DNA of 64,000 nucleotides from Parachryseolinea silvisoli (GCF_021190955.1 NZ_JAIOAO010000001.1:496001-560000); one strand, 5' to 3'; shown: positions 51,702-60,874, counted from the stretch's first letter. Notes: generated from the sequence alone by a model not told the origin. Numbers and translations are program-made.

Positions 51702-52949
51702 ATGATATTAAAGCGAGTAGTCGTTACAGGACTTGGTGCACTCACACCCATCGGCAATACTCTTCCCGAGTTCTGGGATGGACTAAAGAATGGTAAAAGC
51801 GGAGCTGCCCCGATTACGCGCTTTGATGCTAGTCTCTTTAAAACAAAGTTTGCCTGCGAAGTAAAGAACTTCGACGTCACAAACTTTATAGACCGGAAGG
51901 AGGCCCGCAAGATGGACCCCTTTACGCAATATGCTATGGTGGCGGTAGATGAGGCTATAAAAGATGCCAACCTCCCGCTGGCTGAGCTCAATCCGAATCG
52001 CATTGGGGTGATTTGGGGCTCAGGTATCGGGGGGTTACTTACTTTTCAGGAGGAAGTAAAGGTATATGCGAAGGGCGACGGTACGCCGCGCTTCAATCCT
52101 TTCTTCATTCCAAAAATGATCCCCGACTTGAGCGCGGGTCATATTTCTATTAAATACGGCTTCCGTGGCCCTAACTATGTCACGGTATCCGCATGCGCCT
52201 CTTCCACGAACGCCCTGTACGATGCCTTCACCTTCCTGCGTTTAGGCAAGGCTGACATCATTGTATCGGGTGGCTCGGAAGCGGCCGTATGCGAGGCCGG
52301 CGTCGGTGGGTTTAACGCGCTGAAGGCCCTTTCAGAGCGCAACGACTCGGCCGAAACGGCCTCACGCCCCTACGACAAAAACCGCGATGGCTTTGTACTG
52401 GGCGAAGGCGCCGGTGCGCTGATCCTGGAAGAATACGAGCATGCCAAAAAACGCGGTGCTAAGATTTATGCCGAAGTGATCGGCGGGGGCATGTCGTCAG
52501 ACGCCTACCACATTACTGCGCCACACCCCGATGGGGCCGGCATCATCCAGGTAATGCTCAACGCGCTGGAAGACGCCGAGATTACTGCCGATCAGATCGA
52601 CTATGTCAATACCCACGGTACATCGACCCCCCTGGGCGATATTGGCGAGATTCGCGCCATCCAGAAAGTATTCGGCGAGCACGCATACAATGTGAACATC
52701 AGCTCGACAAAGTCCATGACCGGCCACTTGCTCGGCGCCGCCGGTGCGATCGAGAGCATTGCTTGTATCATGGCGATTAACCATTCTGTCATTCCGCCGA
52801 CAATCAACCACTTTGAGGACGATCCGGAGCTTGATCCCAAGCTCAACATGACCTTCAACAAAGCACAAGAACGCCCTGTGAATATTGCCTTGAGCAATAC
52901 CTTCGGTTTCGGAGGCCACAATTTCTCGGTGCTTTTCAAGAAGATCTGA
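51702..52949 (+). CDS. fabF: 3-oxoacyl-ACP synthase II FabF, housekeeping copy
   Basis: A 415-residue condensing enzyme. Cys165 in TVSACASS, His in YVNTHGTSTPLGD, Lys in STKSMTGHLLGAAG and the last His in the same segment complete the active site. It elongates acyl-ACP with malonyl-ACP. It lies 37 bp after acpP, so it is the standard copy; the one at 24866-26116 has HAT instead of HGT and TetR control. A 229-base gap with no gene I can support precedes rnc. Confidence 0.96.
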   Translation: MILKRVVVTGLGALTPIGNTLPEFWDGLKNGKSGAAPITRFDASLFKTKFACEVKNFDVTNFIDRKEARKMDPFTQYAMVAVDEAIKDANLPLAELNPNRIGVIWGSGIGGLLTFQEEVKVYAKGDGTPRFNPFFIPKMIPDLSAGHISIKYGFRGPNYVTVSACASSTNALYDAFTFLRLGKADIIVSGGSEAAVCEAGVGGFNALKALSERNDSAETASRPYDKNRDGFVLGEGAGALILEEYEHAKKRGAKIYAEVIGGGMSSDAYHITAPHPDGAGIIQVMLNALEDAEITADQIDYVNTHGTSTPLGDIGEIRAIQKVFGEHAYNVNISSTKSMTGHLLGAAGAIESIACIMAINHSVIPPTINHFEDDPELDPKLNMTFNKAQERPVNIALSNTFGFGGHNFSVLFKKI

Positions 52950-53178
52950 TCACTGGAAATTCCCGGCAGTATATCCTGAGTTTTTCTGCTCGTTACACGT
53001 GCAGCTGGTATTGGCATGGCTTTTTACCAACAGCATACTACCTGCCGGTGTAGCGTCGGTCATCGGTCTATTCATACGCCTGGCGAGTATACAACCACAC
53101 GGACTTCGGCGGTAGCATTGACCATCGTGCATATTCTTACTACATTAGCATCCGGACAAAAATGAACTGACATAAACC

Positions 53179-53913
53179 TTGGTCTGGAAAATCCTTAAGC
53201 TTCCGAAAGGAAAAACGACGAGCGACAAGAAGTTAGTCAGCGCAATACAAAACATTGCGGGCTTTACTCCTTCCAATCTTGAACTTTATCGTCTCGCAAC
53301 GGTTCACAGCTCTATTGCGAAAGAAAATGGACAAGGTTATAAAGAATCGAACGAGCGTCTCGAGTATCTCGGCGACGCGATTCTTGGCGCTGCCGTAGCC
53401 GATTTCCTCTTCAAAAAATTTCCCTTCCGCTCGGAGGGCTTCCTGACGGAAATCCGCTCGCGCATTGTAAACCGCGAGACACTCAATCTGCTCGCCCGCA
53501 AGATCGGCGTGGGCAACATCGTACAGTACGACCAAAAGAACGCGCACCTGCAACAGGTCATCCTGGGCAACACGCTCGAAGCGATTGTCGGCGCCATCTA
53601 CCTCGACAAAGGCTACCTGCGCACCAAGAAGTTTGTGATCGACAAGCTCATCGGACCCAACTACGACCTGGAGGAGCTCGTGAACTCGAACTCAAACTTC
53701 AAGAGCAAGATTATCGAGTGGGCGCAACGCGAGGGCAAGGACGTACGGTTCGAGATCCTCAATGTGAAGAAGGGTAAAAACCACAAAGAATTTACCGCGC
53801 AGGTGATTGTCGACAACGAGCCTCAGGGTACGGGCTACGGCAACAGCAAGAAGAAGGCCGAGCAGGATGCTGCCTTTAAAACGTGTGAAATGCTGGACTT
53901 GCTCACACCCTGA
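53179..53913 (+). CDS. rnc: Ribonuclease III
   Basis: A 244-residue endonuclease. The catalytic signature ERLEYLGDAILG (Glu and Asp) and the second acidic residue in GNTLEAIVGAIYLD are present. The C-terminal double-stranded RNA-binding domain has GTGYGNSKKKAEQDAA. It processes ribosomal and structured RNA. The only plausible start is TTG 53179; nearby ATG codons stop at once. It completes the acpP-fabF-rnc cluster, though a 229-base gap after fabF suggests a separate promoter. Confidence 0.94.
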   Translation: MVWKILKLPKGKTTSDKKLVSAIQNIAGFTPSNLELYRLATVHSSIAKENGQGYKESNERLEYLGDAILGAAVADFLFKKFPFRSEGFLTEIRSRIVNRETLNLLARKIGVGNIVQYDQKNAHLQQVILGNTLEAIVGAIYLDKGYLRTKKFVIDKLIGPNYDLEELVNSNSNFKSKIIEWAQREGKDVRFEILNVKKGKNHKEFTAQVIVDNEPQGTGYGNSKKKAEQDAAFKTCEMLDLLTP

Positions 53914-54015
53914 TCGCCGCTTCCGACGATTCCCTCCTTTCCGCGAACTTGACCGGTAATTTAATTGTCTGTAGAATGCAGCGCAGTTCACACAAACGCG
54001 TTTGATCTTACCGTC

Positions 54016-55851
54016 ATGAAAATAGCCGGCGCTACCGTAAACCAGGTCCCGATGGACTGGGACAACAACACCCGGAACATTATCGATGCCATCGAAGAAG
54101 CCCGCCACCAGCAGGTCGCAATACTCTGCCTGCCTGAATTAAGTGTTACCGGCTATGGGTGTGAAGACCTTTTTCTCAGCGATTGGCTGGCGGAGAAAGC
54201 TTGGGAAGAAGTGCTGCGGATACGCGCGTACTGTACACATATTACGGTTAGTGTAGGCTTGCCTGTACGTATCGCTGGCATCACTTACAATGGTGCCTGC
54301 GTTATCAGCGACGGTAAAATTCTCGGGATCACGTTCAAGCAAAACCTGGCGCGCGACGGCGTACACTACGAGCCACGTTGGTTTGATGCCTGGCCGGCAC
54401 ATAAAGTTGTCACGCTGGAACGAGGTGATGAATCTATTCCGGCGGGCGACCTGATCTACGATGTAGCCGGTATCAAGATGGGTTTCGAGATCTGTGAAGA
54501 TGGGTGGCGCAAGGATCTTCGGCCTGGCTACCGGCTGCGCGACCGTGGCGTGGACCTGATCTTAAATCCCAGTGCCAGTCACTTCGCCATGGGCAAAAGC
54601 ATGTTGCGCGAACGCGATGTAGTACAAGAGGGCTCATCGTTGTTTGCCTGCGCTTATCTCTTTACCAACCTGCTGGGCAACGAAGCCGGCCGTATGATCT
54701 ACGACGGCGACATCATCGTGGCACAACACGGCCGCCTGCTTGCCGTCAATAAACGATTTTCCTTTCAACGCTTTAACATCCTGGTCTGCGATGTAAACTT
54801 CCGTCAGCCGGGGGCGAGCGAAGTTATACCTTCCGCCGACACCAAAGACCGGAACGAAGAGCTGGCCCGCGCCGTAGCATTGGCGCTCTTCGACTATGCG
54901 CGCAAAAGCCGCGCAAAAGGTTTTGTTCTGTCGCTTAGCGGTGGTGCCGACTCTTCTGCCTGTGCCGTCTTTGTAGCGGAAATGGTAAAGCGCGGCCGCG
55001 CTGAATTGGGCCCGGATACTTTTGCGCAACTACTGGGTTTGCGCGAGGTTGATGCGTCCTGGCAACAAACGGTGGGGCGCCTGCTCACCTGTGCCTACCA
55101 GGGCACACGTAACTCTTCCACGAATACGTTCGAGGCGGCGCGCCTGCTGGCCGAATCGTTGGGTGCTGTATTTCACTCCTGGACCATCGACGATACGGTT
55201 GTGGCCTATACGCAGAAGATCGAGGCGGCGATTGGCCGCACGCTCACCTGGGAGCAAGACGATATTACATTACAAAACGTGCAGGCGCGCGCGCGTTCAC
55301 CCATTATCTGGATGCTGGCCAATATACACCGCGCCGTGCTGTTGACGACCTCCAATCGCAGCGAGGGCGACGTGGGGTATGCCACCATGGATGGTGACAC
55401 CAGCGGCAGCCTGGCGCCTATTGCGGGGCTCAGCAAGGTGTTTGTGTTACAATGGCTGCGGTGGGCGCAAGATACGTTAGGACACGACGGCCTGCGGCCG
55501 GTTAACAACCTGCAGCCTACGGCCGAGCTACGCCCTCCGGAACGCTACCAAACCGACGAGGCCGACCTCATGCCCTATTCCGTACTGGCGGAAATCGAGC
55601 GCTGGGCGATTCAGGAGCGGAAGTCGCCGGTAGAGGTGTATCATCGCTTGCAACACACCGGCGAACCGGCGCAGGTAAAAGCCTGGATCACCAAGTTCTT
55701 TCGCCTGTGGTCGATCAACCAATGGAAGCGCGAGCGCATCGCCCCGGCTTTCCATCTCGACGAGATCAATGTAGACCCGCGCACCTGGTGCCGGTTCCCT
55801 ATCTTATCATCGGGATTTGCCCGCGAATTGCAAGAACTGGAACACGCATAA
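54016..55851 (+). CDS. nadE: Glutamine-dependent NAD+ synthetase
   Basis: A 611-residue two-domain enzyme starting at ATG 54016 (MKIAGATVNQVPMDWD). The N-terminal nitrilase-type glutaminase has Glu41 in LPELSVTGY, Lys in FKQNLARDG and Cys160 in GFEICEDGW. The C-terminal synthetase has the P-loop SLSGGADSSACA (about 306-317). It amidates deamido-NAD with glutamine as donor. An in-frame start at 53965 is less likely. Confidence 0.95.
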   Translation: MKIAGATVNQVPMDWDNNTRNIIDAIEEARHQQVAILCLPELSVTGYGCEDLFLSDWLAEKAWEEVLRIRAYCTHITVSVGLPVRIAGITYNGACVISDGKILGITFKQNLARDGVHYEPRWFDAWPAHKVVTLERGDESIPAGDLIYDVAGIKMGFEICEDGWRKDLRPGYRLRDRGVDLILNPSASHFAMGKSMLRERDVVQEGSSLFACAYLFTNLLGNEAGRMIYDGDIIVAQHGRLLAVNKRFSFQRFNILVCDVNFRQPGASEVIPSADTKDRNEELARAVALALFDYARKSRAKGFVLSLSGGADSSACAVFVAEMVKRGRAELGPDTFAQLLGLREVDASWQQTVGRLLTCAYQGTRNSSTNTFEAARLLAESLGAVFHSWTIDDTVVAYTQKIEAAIGRTLTWEQDDITLQNVQARARSPIIWMLANIHRAVLLTTSNRSEGDVGYATMDGDTSGSLAPIAGLSKVFVLQWLRWAQDTLGHDGLRPVNNLQPTAELRPPERYQTDEADLMPYSVLAEIERWAIQERKSPVEVYHRLQHTGEPAQVKAWITKFFRLWSINQWKRERIAPAFHLDEINVDPRTWCRFPILSSGFARELQELEHA

Positions 55852-55899
55852 AAACTGCGCACCACCTCTGGCAACCTCTGGTCTGTAGACAATTAACAC

Positions 55900-55907
55900 T
55901 ATATTTG
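55900..55907 (+). promoter_or_regulatory. Candidate -7 box giving a leaderless lgt transcript
   Basis: TATATTTG matches TAnnTTTG exactly and ends five bases before the lgt ATG at 55913, the same distance as at queA. The start site would fall on or next to the start codon. Confidence 0.5.
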
Positions 55908-55912
55908 CCCTC

Positions 55913-57040
55913 ATGGCTACACTGAGTTACATTATCTGGAACGGTAATCCCGAGATCTTTTCGGTCGGTTCATTTGCACTTCGTTGGTATGGATTATTCT
56001 TCGCGCTGGGCTTTTTGATCAGCCAGCAGATCCTGTATTATATGTTCCGCAAGGAAGGCAAACCGGAGAAGGATGTCGACACGCTGACCATTTACATGAT
56101 CGTTGCCACGATTCTCGGCGCCCGCCTGGGCCACGTGCTGTTTTATCAGCCGGAGATCATCTGGCAGGAGCCGCTTAGCATCTTCCTGCCCTTTGAGTTC
56201 AGCCCATTCAAATTTACCGGTCTGCAAGGCCTTGCCAGCCACGGCGGTGCCATCGGTATTCTGTTTGCCCTGTGGCTCTACAGCCGCAAGCGCAAGCCAG
56301 GGCAGAACTATTTTCAAATACTCGACCGCATTGTGATCCTGGTGGCGTTAACTGGTGCGTTGATCCGCCTGGGAAACTTCTTCAACTCCGAAATTATCGG
56401 TACCCCTACCGACAAGCCCTGGGGCATTGTATTTACCGGGCGCCTGACCGAGTCGTTGAAGGACGACCGGATTGATCCCGACCACATCGTTAAAGACATG
56501 GTGTATGTGCAGAACGACTCGCTGCCCGCCGGCGAGAACGGCCGCAAGCCTATCACAATTTACATTTTCTTCAAGCCGCAAGCGACTGAAGCCCAGGCGG
56601 CGGGACTGATAAACGACCGTGTCGTACCCCTGCTTAGCGGCCGATTGTACGAATACTTTGACGAAACACCCCAATTGCGACTGGACTATAAGATCGCCAG
56701 GCCCGACGCCGAGGGCTTTGTGGCCAAGATTAACACCGTGGGCATCGCGCGTCACCCGGGGCAGCTCTATGAAGCCATTTCATGTGTGATCCTGTTCCTC
56801 GTGCTGTTCGCCATCTGGAACCGCCACCGTCAGCATCTGGTCACGGGCCGCATCTTTGGGATCTTCCTGGTGTGGTGTTTCGGTATGCGGATCGTAATCG
56901 AGTTCCTGAAAGAAAATCAGGAGGCATTCGAGGATAGATTGCCCATTAACATGGGGCAAATTCTGAGTATTCCGCTGGTCGTTGCCGGAATTATCATTCT
57001 GGTCTACACCAGTCGAAAAAAGGAATCGAAAAACACCTGA
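55913..57040 (+). CDS. lgt: Prolipoprotein diacylglyceryl transferase Lgt
   Basis: A 375-residue inner-membrane enzyme of at least six helices. The signature RLGNFFNSEIIGTPTDKPWG is at about 151-170, with GLQGLASHGGAIG before and RHPGQLYEA near 278. It adds the diacylglycerol to the lipobox Cys of prolipoproteins. An insertion of about 80 residues lies between the NFFNSE and RHPGQ motifs, making it longer than the E. coli form; similar insertions occur in Bacteroidota. It may share a transcript with the Omp85 gene downstream. Confidence 0.93.
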   Translation: MATLSYIIWNGNPEIFSVGSFALRWYGLFFALGFLISQQILYYMFRKEGKPEKDVDTLTIYMIVATILGARLGHVLFYQPEIIWQEPLSIFLPFEFSPFKFTGLQGLASHGGAIGILFALWLYSRKRKPGQNYFQILDRIVILVALTGALIRLGNFFNSEIIGTPTDKPWGIVFTGRLTESLKDDRIDPDHIVKDMVYVQNDSLPAGENGRKPITIYIFFKPQATEAQAAGLINDRVVPLLSGRLYEYFDETPQLRLDYKIARPDAEGFVAKINTVGIARHPGQLYEAISCVILFLVLFAIWNRHRQHLVTGRIFGIFLVWCFGMRIVIEFLKENQEAFEDRLPINMGQILSIPLVVAGIIILVYTSRKKESKNT

Positions 57041-57096
57041 TATTTAGAAAAGTAGCGTTAAACTTGTCGTACGGGCAGGTGTCTTTGCGCTACGAA

Positions 57097-58551
57097 ATGT
57101 TAGCATTTATCTTCGGTTTGTTTAGTCTTTTCCTGCAGGGAAAAGACCGTCAGGATGCGGTTGCTTTACCGGCAGCGGATTCCGTGATTCGTCCTGTCCG
57201 CACCCGGCAGTTGCCGGACAGCGCAGGCCGTTTCCTCCGGATCAATCGCATCTTTATTGTCGGCAACCGTATTACGCGCGATCCCATCGTACTGCGCGAA
57301 CTGTCGCTTAAACCTGGCGACTATGTCTTCAGCCAGGAATTGCCCAGCATGCTGGAGCTCGACAAAAAGAAGCTCATCAACACCCGGCTGTTCAATACCG
57401 TCGAGATTCGTGCGCTGGAGTATGATCCTAACCACGTCGACCTGCTTGTGGATGTGAACGAGCGATGGTATACATTTCCCTCTCCGATCTTCGAACTGGC
57501 CGACCGCAACTTTAACGAGTGGTGGCAGAACTATAATCACGACTTCAGCCGTGTGAACTATGGTTTACGGTTGTATCAATACAACATGCGGGGCCGCAAC
57601 GAAACGCTACGCTTTACTACGCAGCTCGGCTTTACGCGCCGGTTCAATCTCTCGTACCGCATTCCCTACATCGACCGCAAGCAGCGGCAGGGACTCATGA
57701 TCGACCTGGACTTTGCGCAAGCCAAGAACCTGGCATATCAGACACTGCGCCACAAGATGGTCTTTCTCGAATCCGAACGTGTCTTGCGCACGGTGCGTAG
57801 TGGTGGACTGACCTATACCTATCGTCCCTCCTTTTACCAGTCGCATGGCTTCTCTGTATCGTATAAAAGCGTCAGCATAAACGACACTATTATGAGCCTG
57901 AACCCAAACTACCTGGGGGAAGGAAATCGCATGCAGCAGTATGGCACGATCACATATCAATTCACCACCGATCACCGCGACTATGTTGGTTATCCGCTGC
58001 GCGGCTATTACCTGAACGTAGCGGCCACGCAGAACGGCATTATGAAGAACGACGACATCGATAAGTTTGAAGCGAGCTTAACGGCGACGGGCTTTTTTGA
58101 TATGGGTAAGAATTACTTCTTATCAAACAACATCGTGGGCTTTTGGAGCCGGCCCGACGATCTGCCTTACTACAACTACAGCGCGTTGGGATATCAAAAG
58201 CAAGTGATTCGCGGCTATGAAATATATGTGATCGAAGGGCCTCGCTTTTTGCTCAACAAAACTACCTTCAAAAAGCGTCTGTTCGCACGCACCTATCATA
58301 TGAAGGCAGTACCTATTCCGCAATTCCGGCACATACCGTTGGCAATATATCTCAAGGCATATGGCGACGTGGGCTATGTGCACAATTACAACAACTATAC
58401 GCTCAGCAATCAACTCACCGGCAGGCTGCTGTCGGGTGGCGGCATGGGTATCGACATTGTGGGCTCGTACGATACGGTGTTTCGTTTTGAATACACCTAT
58501 AATGCCGAGGGGGTCAGTGGTTTGTTCTTCAACCTGAAGAAAGAATTCTAG
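57097..58551 (+). CDS. Omp85/BamA-like outer-membrane protein
   Basis: A 484-residue protein from ATG 57097, chosen for its signal peptide (MLAFIFGLFSLFLQG); a TTG at 57064 is possible. A POTRA-type domain (INRIFIVGNRITRDPIVLREL, then LINTRLFNTVEIR) precedes a beta barrel with YDLGRG-like turns and VRGYE in QVIRGYEIYV. It ends with a terminal Phe (LKKEF). BamA is longer and has five POTRA domains; this smaller form is a separate Omp85 member of unknown substrate, possibly the TamB partner. Confidence 0.8.
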   Translation: MLAFIFGLFSLFLQGKDRQDAVALPAADSVIRPVRTRQLPDSAGRFLRINRIFIVGNRITRDPIVLRELSLKPGDYVFSQELPSMLELDKKKLINTRLFNTVEIRALEYDPNHVDLLVDVNERWYTFPSPIFELADRNFNEWWQNYNHDFSRVNYGLRLYQYNMRGRNETLRFTTQLGFTRRFNLSYRIPYIDRKQRQGLMIDLDFAQAKNLAYQTLRHKMVFLESERVLRTVRSGGLTYTYRPSFYQSHGFSVSYKSVSINDTIMSLNPNYLGEGNRMQQYGTITYQFTTDHRDYVGYPLRGYYLNVAATQNGIMKNDDIDKFEASLTATGFFDMGKNYFLSNNIVGFWSRPDDLPYYNYSALGYQKQVIRGYEIYVIEGPRFLLNKTTFKKRLFARTYHMKAVPIPQFRHIPLAIYLKAYGDVGYVHNYNNYTLSNQLTGRLLSGGGMGIDIVGSYDTVFRFEYTYNAEGVSGLFFNLKKEF

Positions 58552-58586
58552 CGTTTGCGGCGGTTTCTCTACGTGCCGTGAAATCC

Positions 58587-58594
58587 TATCTTTG
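58587..58594 (+). promoter_or_regulatory. -7 box before the hydroxyacyl-CoA dehydrogenase gene
   Basis: TATCTTTG matches TAnnTTTG exactly, with TTTC 19 bases upstream (58564-58567) as a weaker -33. The leader would be about 25 bases before ATG 58625. Confidence 0.6.
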
Positions 58595-58624
58595 CGCCCA
58601 ACTCATTAACCCGAAAAACCCATC

Positions 58625-59518
58625 ATGAAAAACATTGCAGTTATCGGTTCCGGCACTATGGGCAATGGCATTGCACATGCCTTTGCACAGCATGGTTACC
58701 ACGTTACACTTATCGACATTGCTGCCGAGGCGTTGAAGAAAGCACTTGCTACGGTCGAAAAGAACCTGGGGCGCCAGGTCGAGAAAGGCACGATTGCCGA
58801 GGCAACAAAAGTGGAAGCGCTCGCACGCATCACAACGTCGACCGACATCGCTGCCGGGGTGCAACGTGCAGACCTTGTTGTCGAAGCTGCTACCGAAAAT
58901 ATCGACCTCAAACTGAAGATCTTTCAAGACCTGGATGCGGCTGCTCCGGCACACACCATCCTCGCTACCAATACATCGTCCATTTCGATCACACGCATCG
59001 CGGCGGCCACCCGGCGGCCTGAGAAAGTGATCGGCATGCACTTTATGAATCCGGTACCCGTGATGAAGCTCGTTGAAGTAATTCGCGGCTACAGTACCGG
59101 TGATGAGACAACACGTACCATCATGGAGCTGTCGGGCAAACTCGAAAAGACACCCGTAGAAGTAAACGACTACCCCGGCTTTGTTGCCAACCGGATCTTA
59201 ATGCCTATGATCAACGAGGCGATCGCATCGCTGTATGAAGGTGTCGCGGGCGTGGAGGAGATTGACACGGTAATGCGGCTCGGCATGGCGCATCCGATGG
59301 GGCCGCTGCAACTGGCGGATTTTATCGGGCTGGATGTGTGCTTATCCATTCTCCGGGTGCTGCACGACGGTTTTGGCAACCCGCGGTATGCTCCTTGCCC
59401 CCTGCTGATCAACATGGTCCAGGCTGGGCATAAAGGGGTAAAATCGGGGCAGGGCTTTTATATGTATACGACTGGAAATAAAGAACTTAAACCTTCGACG
59501 CGGTTCCAAAAGGTCTGA
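58625..59518 (+). CDS. 3-hydroxyacyl-CoA (3-hydroxybutyryl-CoA) dehydrogenase
   Basis: A 297-residue enzyme. The NAD-binding loop is GSGTMGNGIAHAF at about 8-20, followed by NTSSISITRIA. The catalytic His is in GMHFMNPVPVMKLVE and the last domain has HPMGPLQLADFIGLD. It acts on short-chain 3-hydroxyacyl-CoA, usually 3-hydroxybutyryl-CoA, in butyrate or lipid breakdown. It has its own promoter and terminator, so it is probably a single-gene transcript. Confidence 0.93.
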   Translation: MKNIAVIGSGTMGNGIAHAFAQHGYHVTLIDIAAEALKKALATVEKNLGRQVEKGTIAEATKVEALARITTSTDIAAGVQRADLVVEAATENIDLKLKIFQDLDAAAPAHTILATNTSSISITRIAAATRRPEKVIGMHFMNPVPVMKLVEVIRGYSTGDETTRTIMELSGKLEKTPVEVNDYPGFVANRILMPMINEAIASLYEGVAGVEEIDTVMRLGMAHPMGPLQLADFIGLDVCLSILRVLHDGFGNPRYAPCPLLINMVQAGHKGVKSGQGFYMYTTGNKELKPSTRFQKV

Positions 59519-59533
59519 AGGGGCCTAAAAGTG

Positions 59534-59565
59534 AAAGGCCAGCGATGTAACCGTCGCTGGCCTTT
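59534..59565 (+). terminator. Terminator after the dehydrogenase gene
   Basis: AAAGGCCAGCGA and TCGCTGGCCTTT form a perfect 12-bp stem around an eight-base loop, followed by ATTTA. It begins 16 bases after the stop codon. Confidence 0.8.
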
Positions 59566-59792
59566 ATTTACACTGCTCACCTGTCCCTTTTTGAGACAGG
59601 ACACCGTGAAACGCTATGGCAAAAAGCTTATCACTGTGTGGAGAGGATTTAAAGTAAGGTCAAAGCCGCGACTTTTCCTAAGGTTTTTTTTGAACTTTGA
59701 TAGGGCCAATAAATTTCGATTTTTAGGCCGTTTTTTGAACATGTAAAATGCAAAACCAAACTTTAAATATTTGATTATAAGTACGTTACATC

Positions 59793-59823
59793 TTATCAAC
59801 AATCGATCCACATTTAATCCACA
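59793..59823. promoter_or_regulatory. Three DnaA-box-like sites, 11 bp apart
   Basis: TTATCAACA (59793), CGATCCACA (59804) and TAATCCACA (59815) each differ by one or two bases from TTATCCACA and start exactly 11 bp apart. They lie 26 bases before the pcm start codon in an AT-rich stretch. The rest of the 330-base gap (59519-59848) holds the terminator and a weak promoter-like TTTG-N17-TAAATTTC at 59689-59717, and no gene that I can support. Confidence 0.5.
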
Positions 59824-59848
59824 AGGGCGGAAATCCTGTTGAAAAATC

Positions 59849-60499
59849 ATGAAGGAAGACAATTATAAGCACCAGGGATTGCGCAATAAGCTGGTAAAAA
59901 AACTGGCAGAAAAGGGCATTAAAGACGACCGTGTTCTGTCCGCTATTGGGAAGGTGCCGCGACATTTCTTCTTTGAAAGCGCGTTGCTGGACCATGCCTA
60001 CCAGGACAAAGCGTTTCCGATCGGCGAAGGTCAGACGATCTCCCAGCCGTACACGGTTGCCTTTCAATCGGAAAAGCTCGAGATCAAACCAGGCGACAAA
60101 GTGCTGGAAATCGGTACCGGCTCGGGTTATCAGGCCTGTATTCTGCTGGAGCTCGGTGCTAAGGTTTATACGATCGAGTACAACCGGGTGCTTTTTGAGC
60201 GCACGCGCGACTTTTTACCAAGCATTGGCTATAAGCCCCACTTCTTTCATGGTGATGGTTCAAAGGGTTTACCGGTAAAAGCTCCTTTCGATAAGATCAT
60301 TGTTACAGCCGGCGCGCCGATCGTGCCGGACGCCCTAACCAGCCAGCTGAAGGAAGGCGGCATCCTTGTAATACCGGTTGGCGATCGTACACGGCAGCTT
60401 ATGCTACGCATTTGCAAGAAGGACGGCAAGCTCATACGCGAAGAGTTCGACAACTTTGCATTTGTACCACTGTTGGGTGCGCAGGGCTGGGGAAAATAG
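59849..60499 (+). CDS. pcm: Protein-L-isoaspartate O-methyltransferase
   Basis: A 216-residue SAM-dependent enzyme. The N-terminus has VPRHFFFESALLDHAYQD, then the substrate loop IGEGQTISQPYTVA (about 58-71) and the SAM-binding VLEIGTGSGYQA (about 85-96). It methylates isoaspartyl residues in damaged proteins. Length is typical. The region before it holds three DnaA-box-like sites. Confidence 0.95.
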   Translation: MKEDNYKHQGLRNKLVKKLAEKGIKDDRVLSAIGKVPRHFFFESALLDHAYQDKAFPIGEGQTISQPYTVAFQSEKLEIKPGDKVLEIGTGSGYQACILLELGAKVYTIEYNRVLFERTRDFLPSIGYKPHFFHGDGSKGLPVKAPFDKIIVTAGAPIVPDALTSQLKEGGILVIPVGDRTRQLMLRICKKDGKLIREEFDNFAFVPLLGAQGWGK

Positions 60500-60615
60500 A
60501 TTTCCCAGCCTCAGAATCTTTTTTGGGGAAACACTAAACATTTCTATTCTTTCATATTTAAGACTGAGATTTTTTTTGTTGTTTATGGAAGAAAACAAAT
60601 AGTTGTCTAAACCAT

Positions 60616-60789
60616 ATGAAAAACGACTTCAACAAACCTAGCAAAGGTACTTCCAGGGGTGCGGCTATCTTCCAGAAAATGCTGGAAGATAAAAACGCCA
60701 TTCGGGCACACATTCAAAACGGCGGCCGGATTTCTGACCTGAAAGATCGTTACACCTTTGTTAAGCCCCTATCTATTACTGGAGCGTGA
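60616..60789 (+). CDS. 57-residue protein of unknown function
   Basis: An ATG frame of 57 codons and a TGA stop: MKNDFNKPSKGTSRGAA and on, ending KPLSITGA. It is basic at the start, then a helical segment (FQKMLEDKNAIRAHIQNGG) and ISDLKDRYTFVKP. Codon pattern and composition look like real coding sequence. I recognise no named family. The 26-codon frame that begins 4 bases after its stop may be its partner. Confidence 0.5.
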   Translation: MKNDFNKPSKGTSRGAAIFQKMLEDKNAIRAHIQNGGRISDLKDRYTFVKPLSITGA

Positions 60790-60793
60790 TGAT

Positions 60794-60874
60794 ATGAGAG
60801 AGTATACCGGTAATGAAAGCCGGGAGCACATCTTATTGGCCTACGAGGACTTGAACAGAAGCGTAGAAAAGTAA
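60794..60874 (+). CDS. 26-residue micro-ORF, doubtful
   Basis: ATG 60794 opens 26 codons (MREYTGNESREHILLAYEDL and so on) to TAA. It is acidic and helical-looking, and its start codon lies four bases after the preceding stop. It could be a very small protein coupled to the 57-residue one, or the remnant of a longer gene in another frame. Support is weak. Confidence 0.25.
   Translation: MREYTGNESREHILLAYEDLNRSVEK

Noticed and set aside
59519-59848. Replication origin at the pcm upstream gap
   Set aside because: The DnaA-like boxes are imperfect, no dnaA or dnaN lies near, and genes on both sides run on the plus strand, so I report only the boxes.
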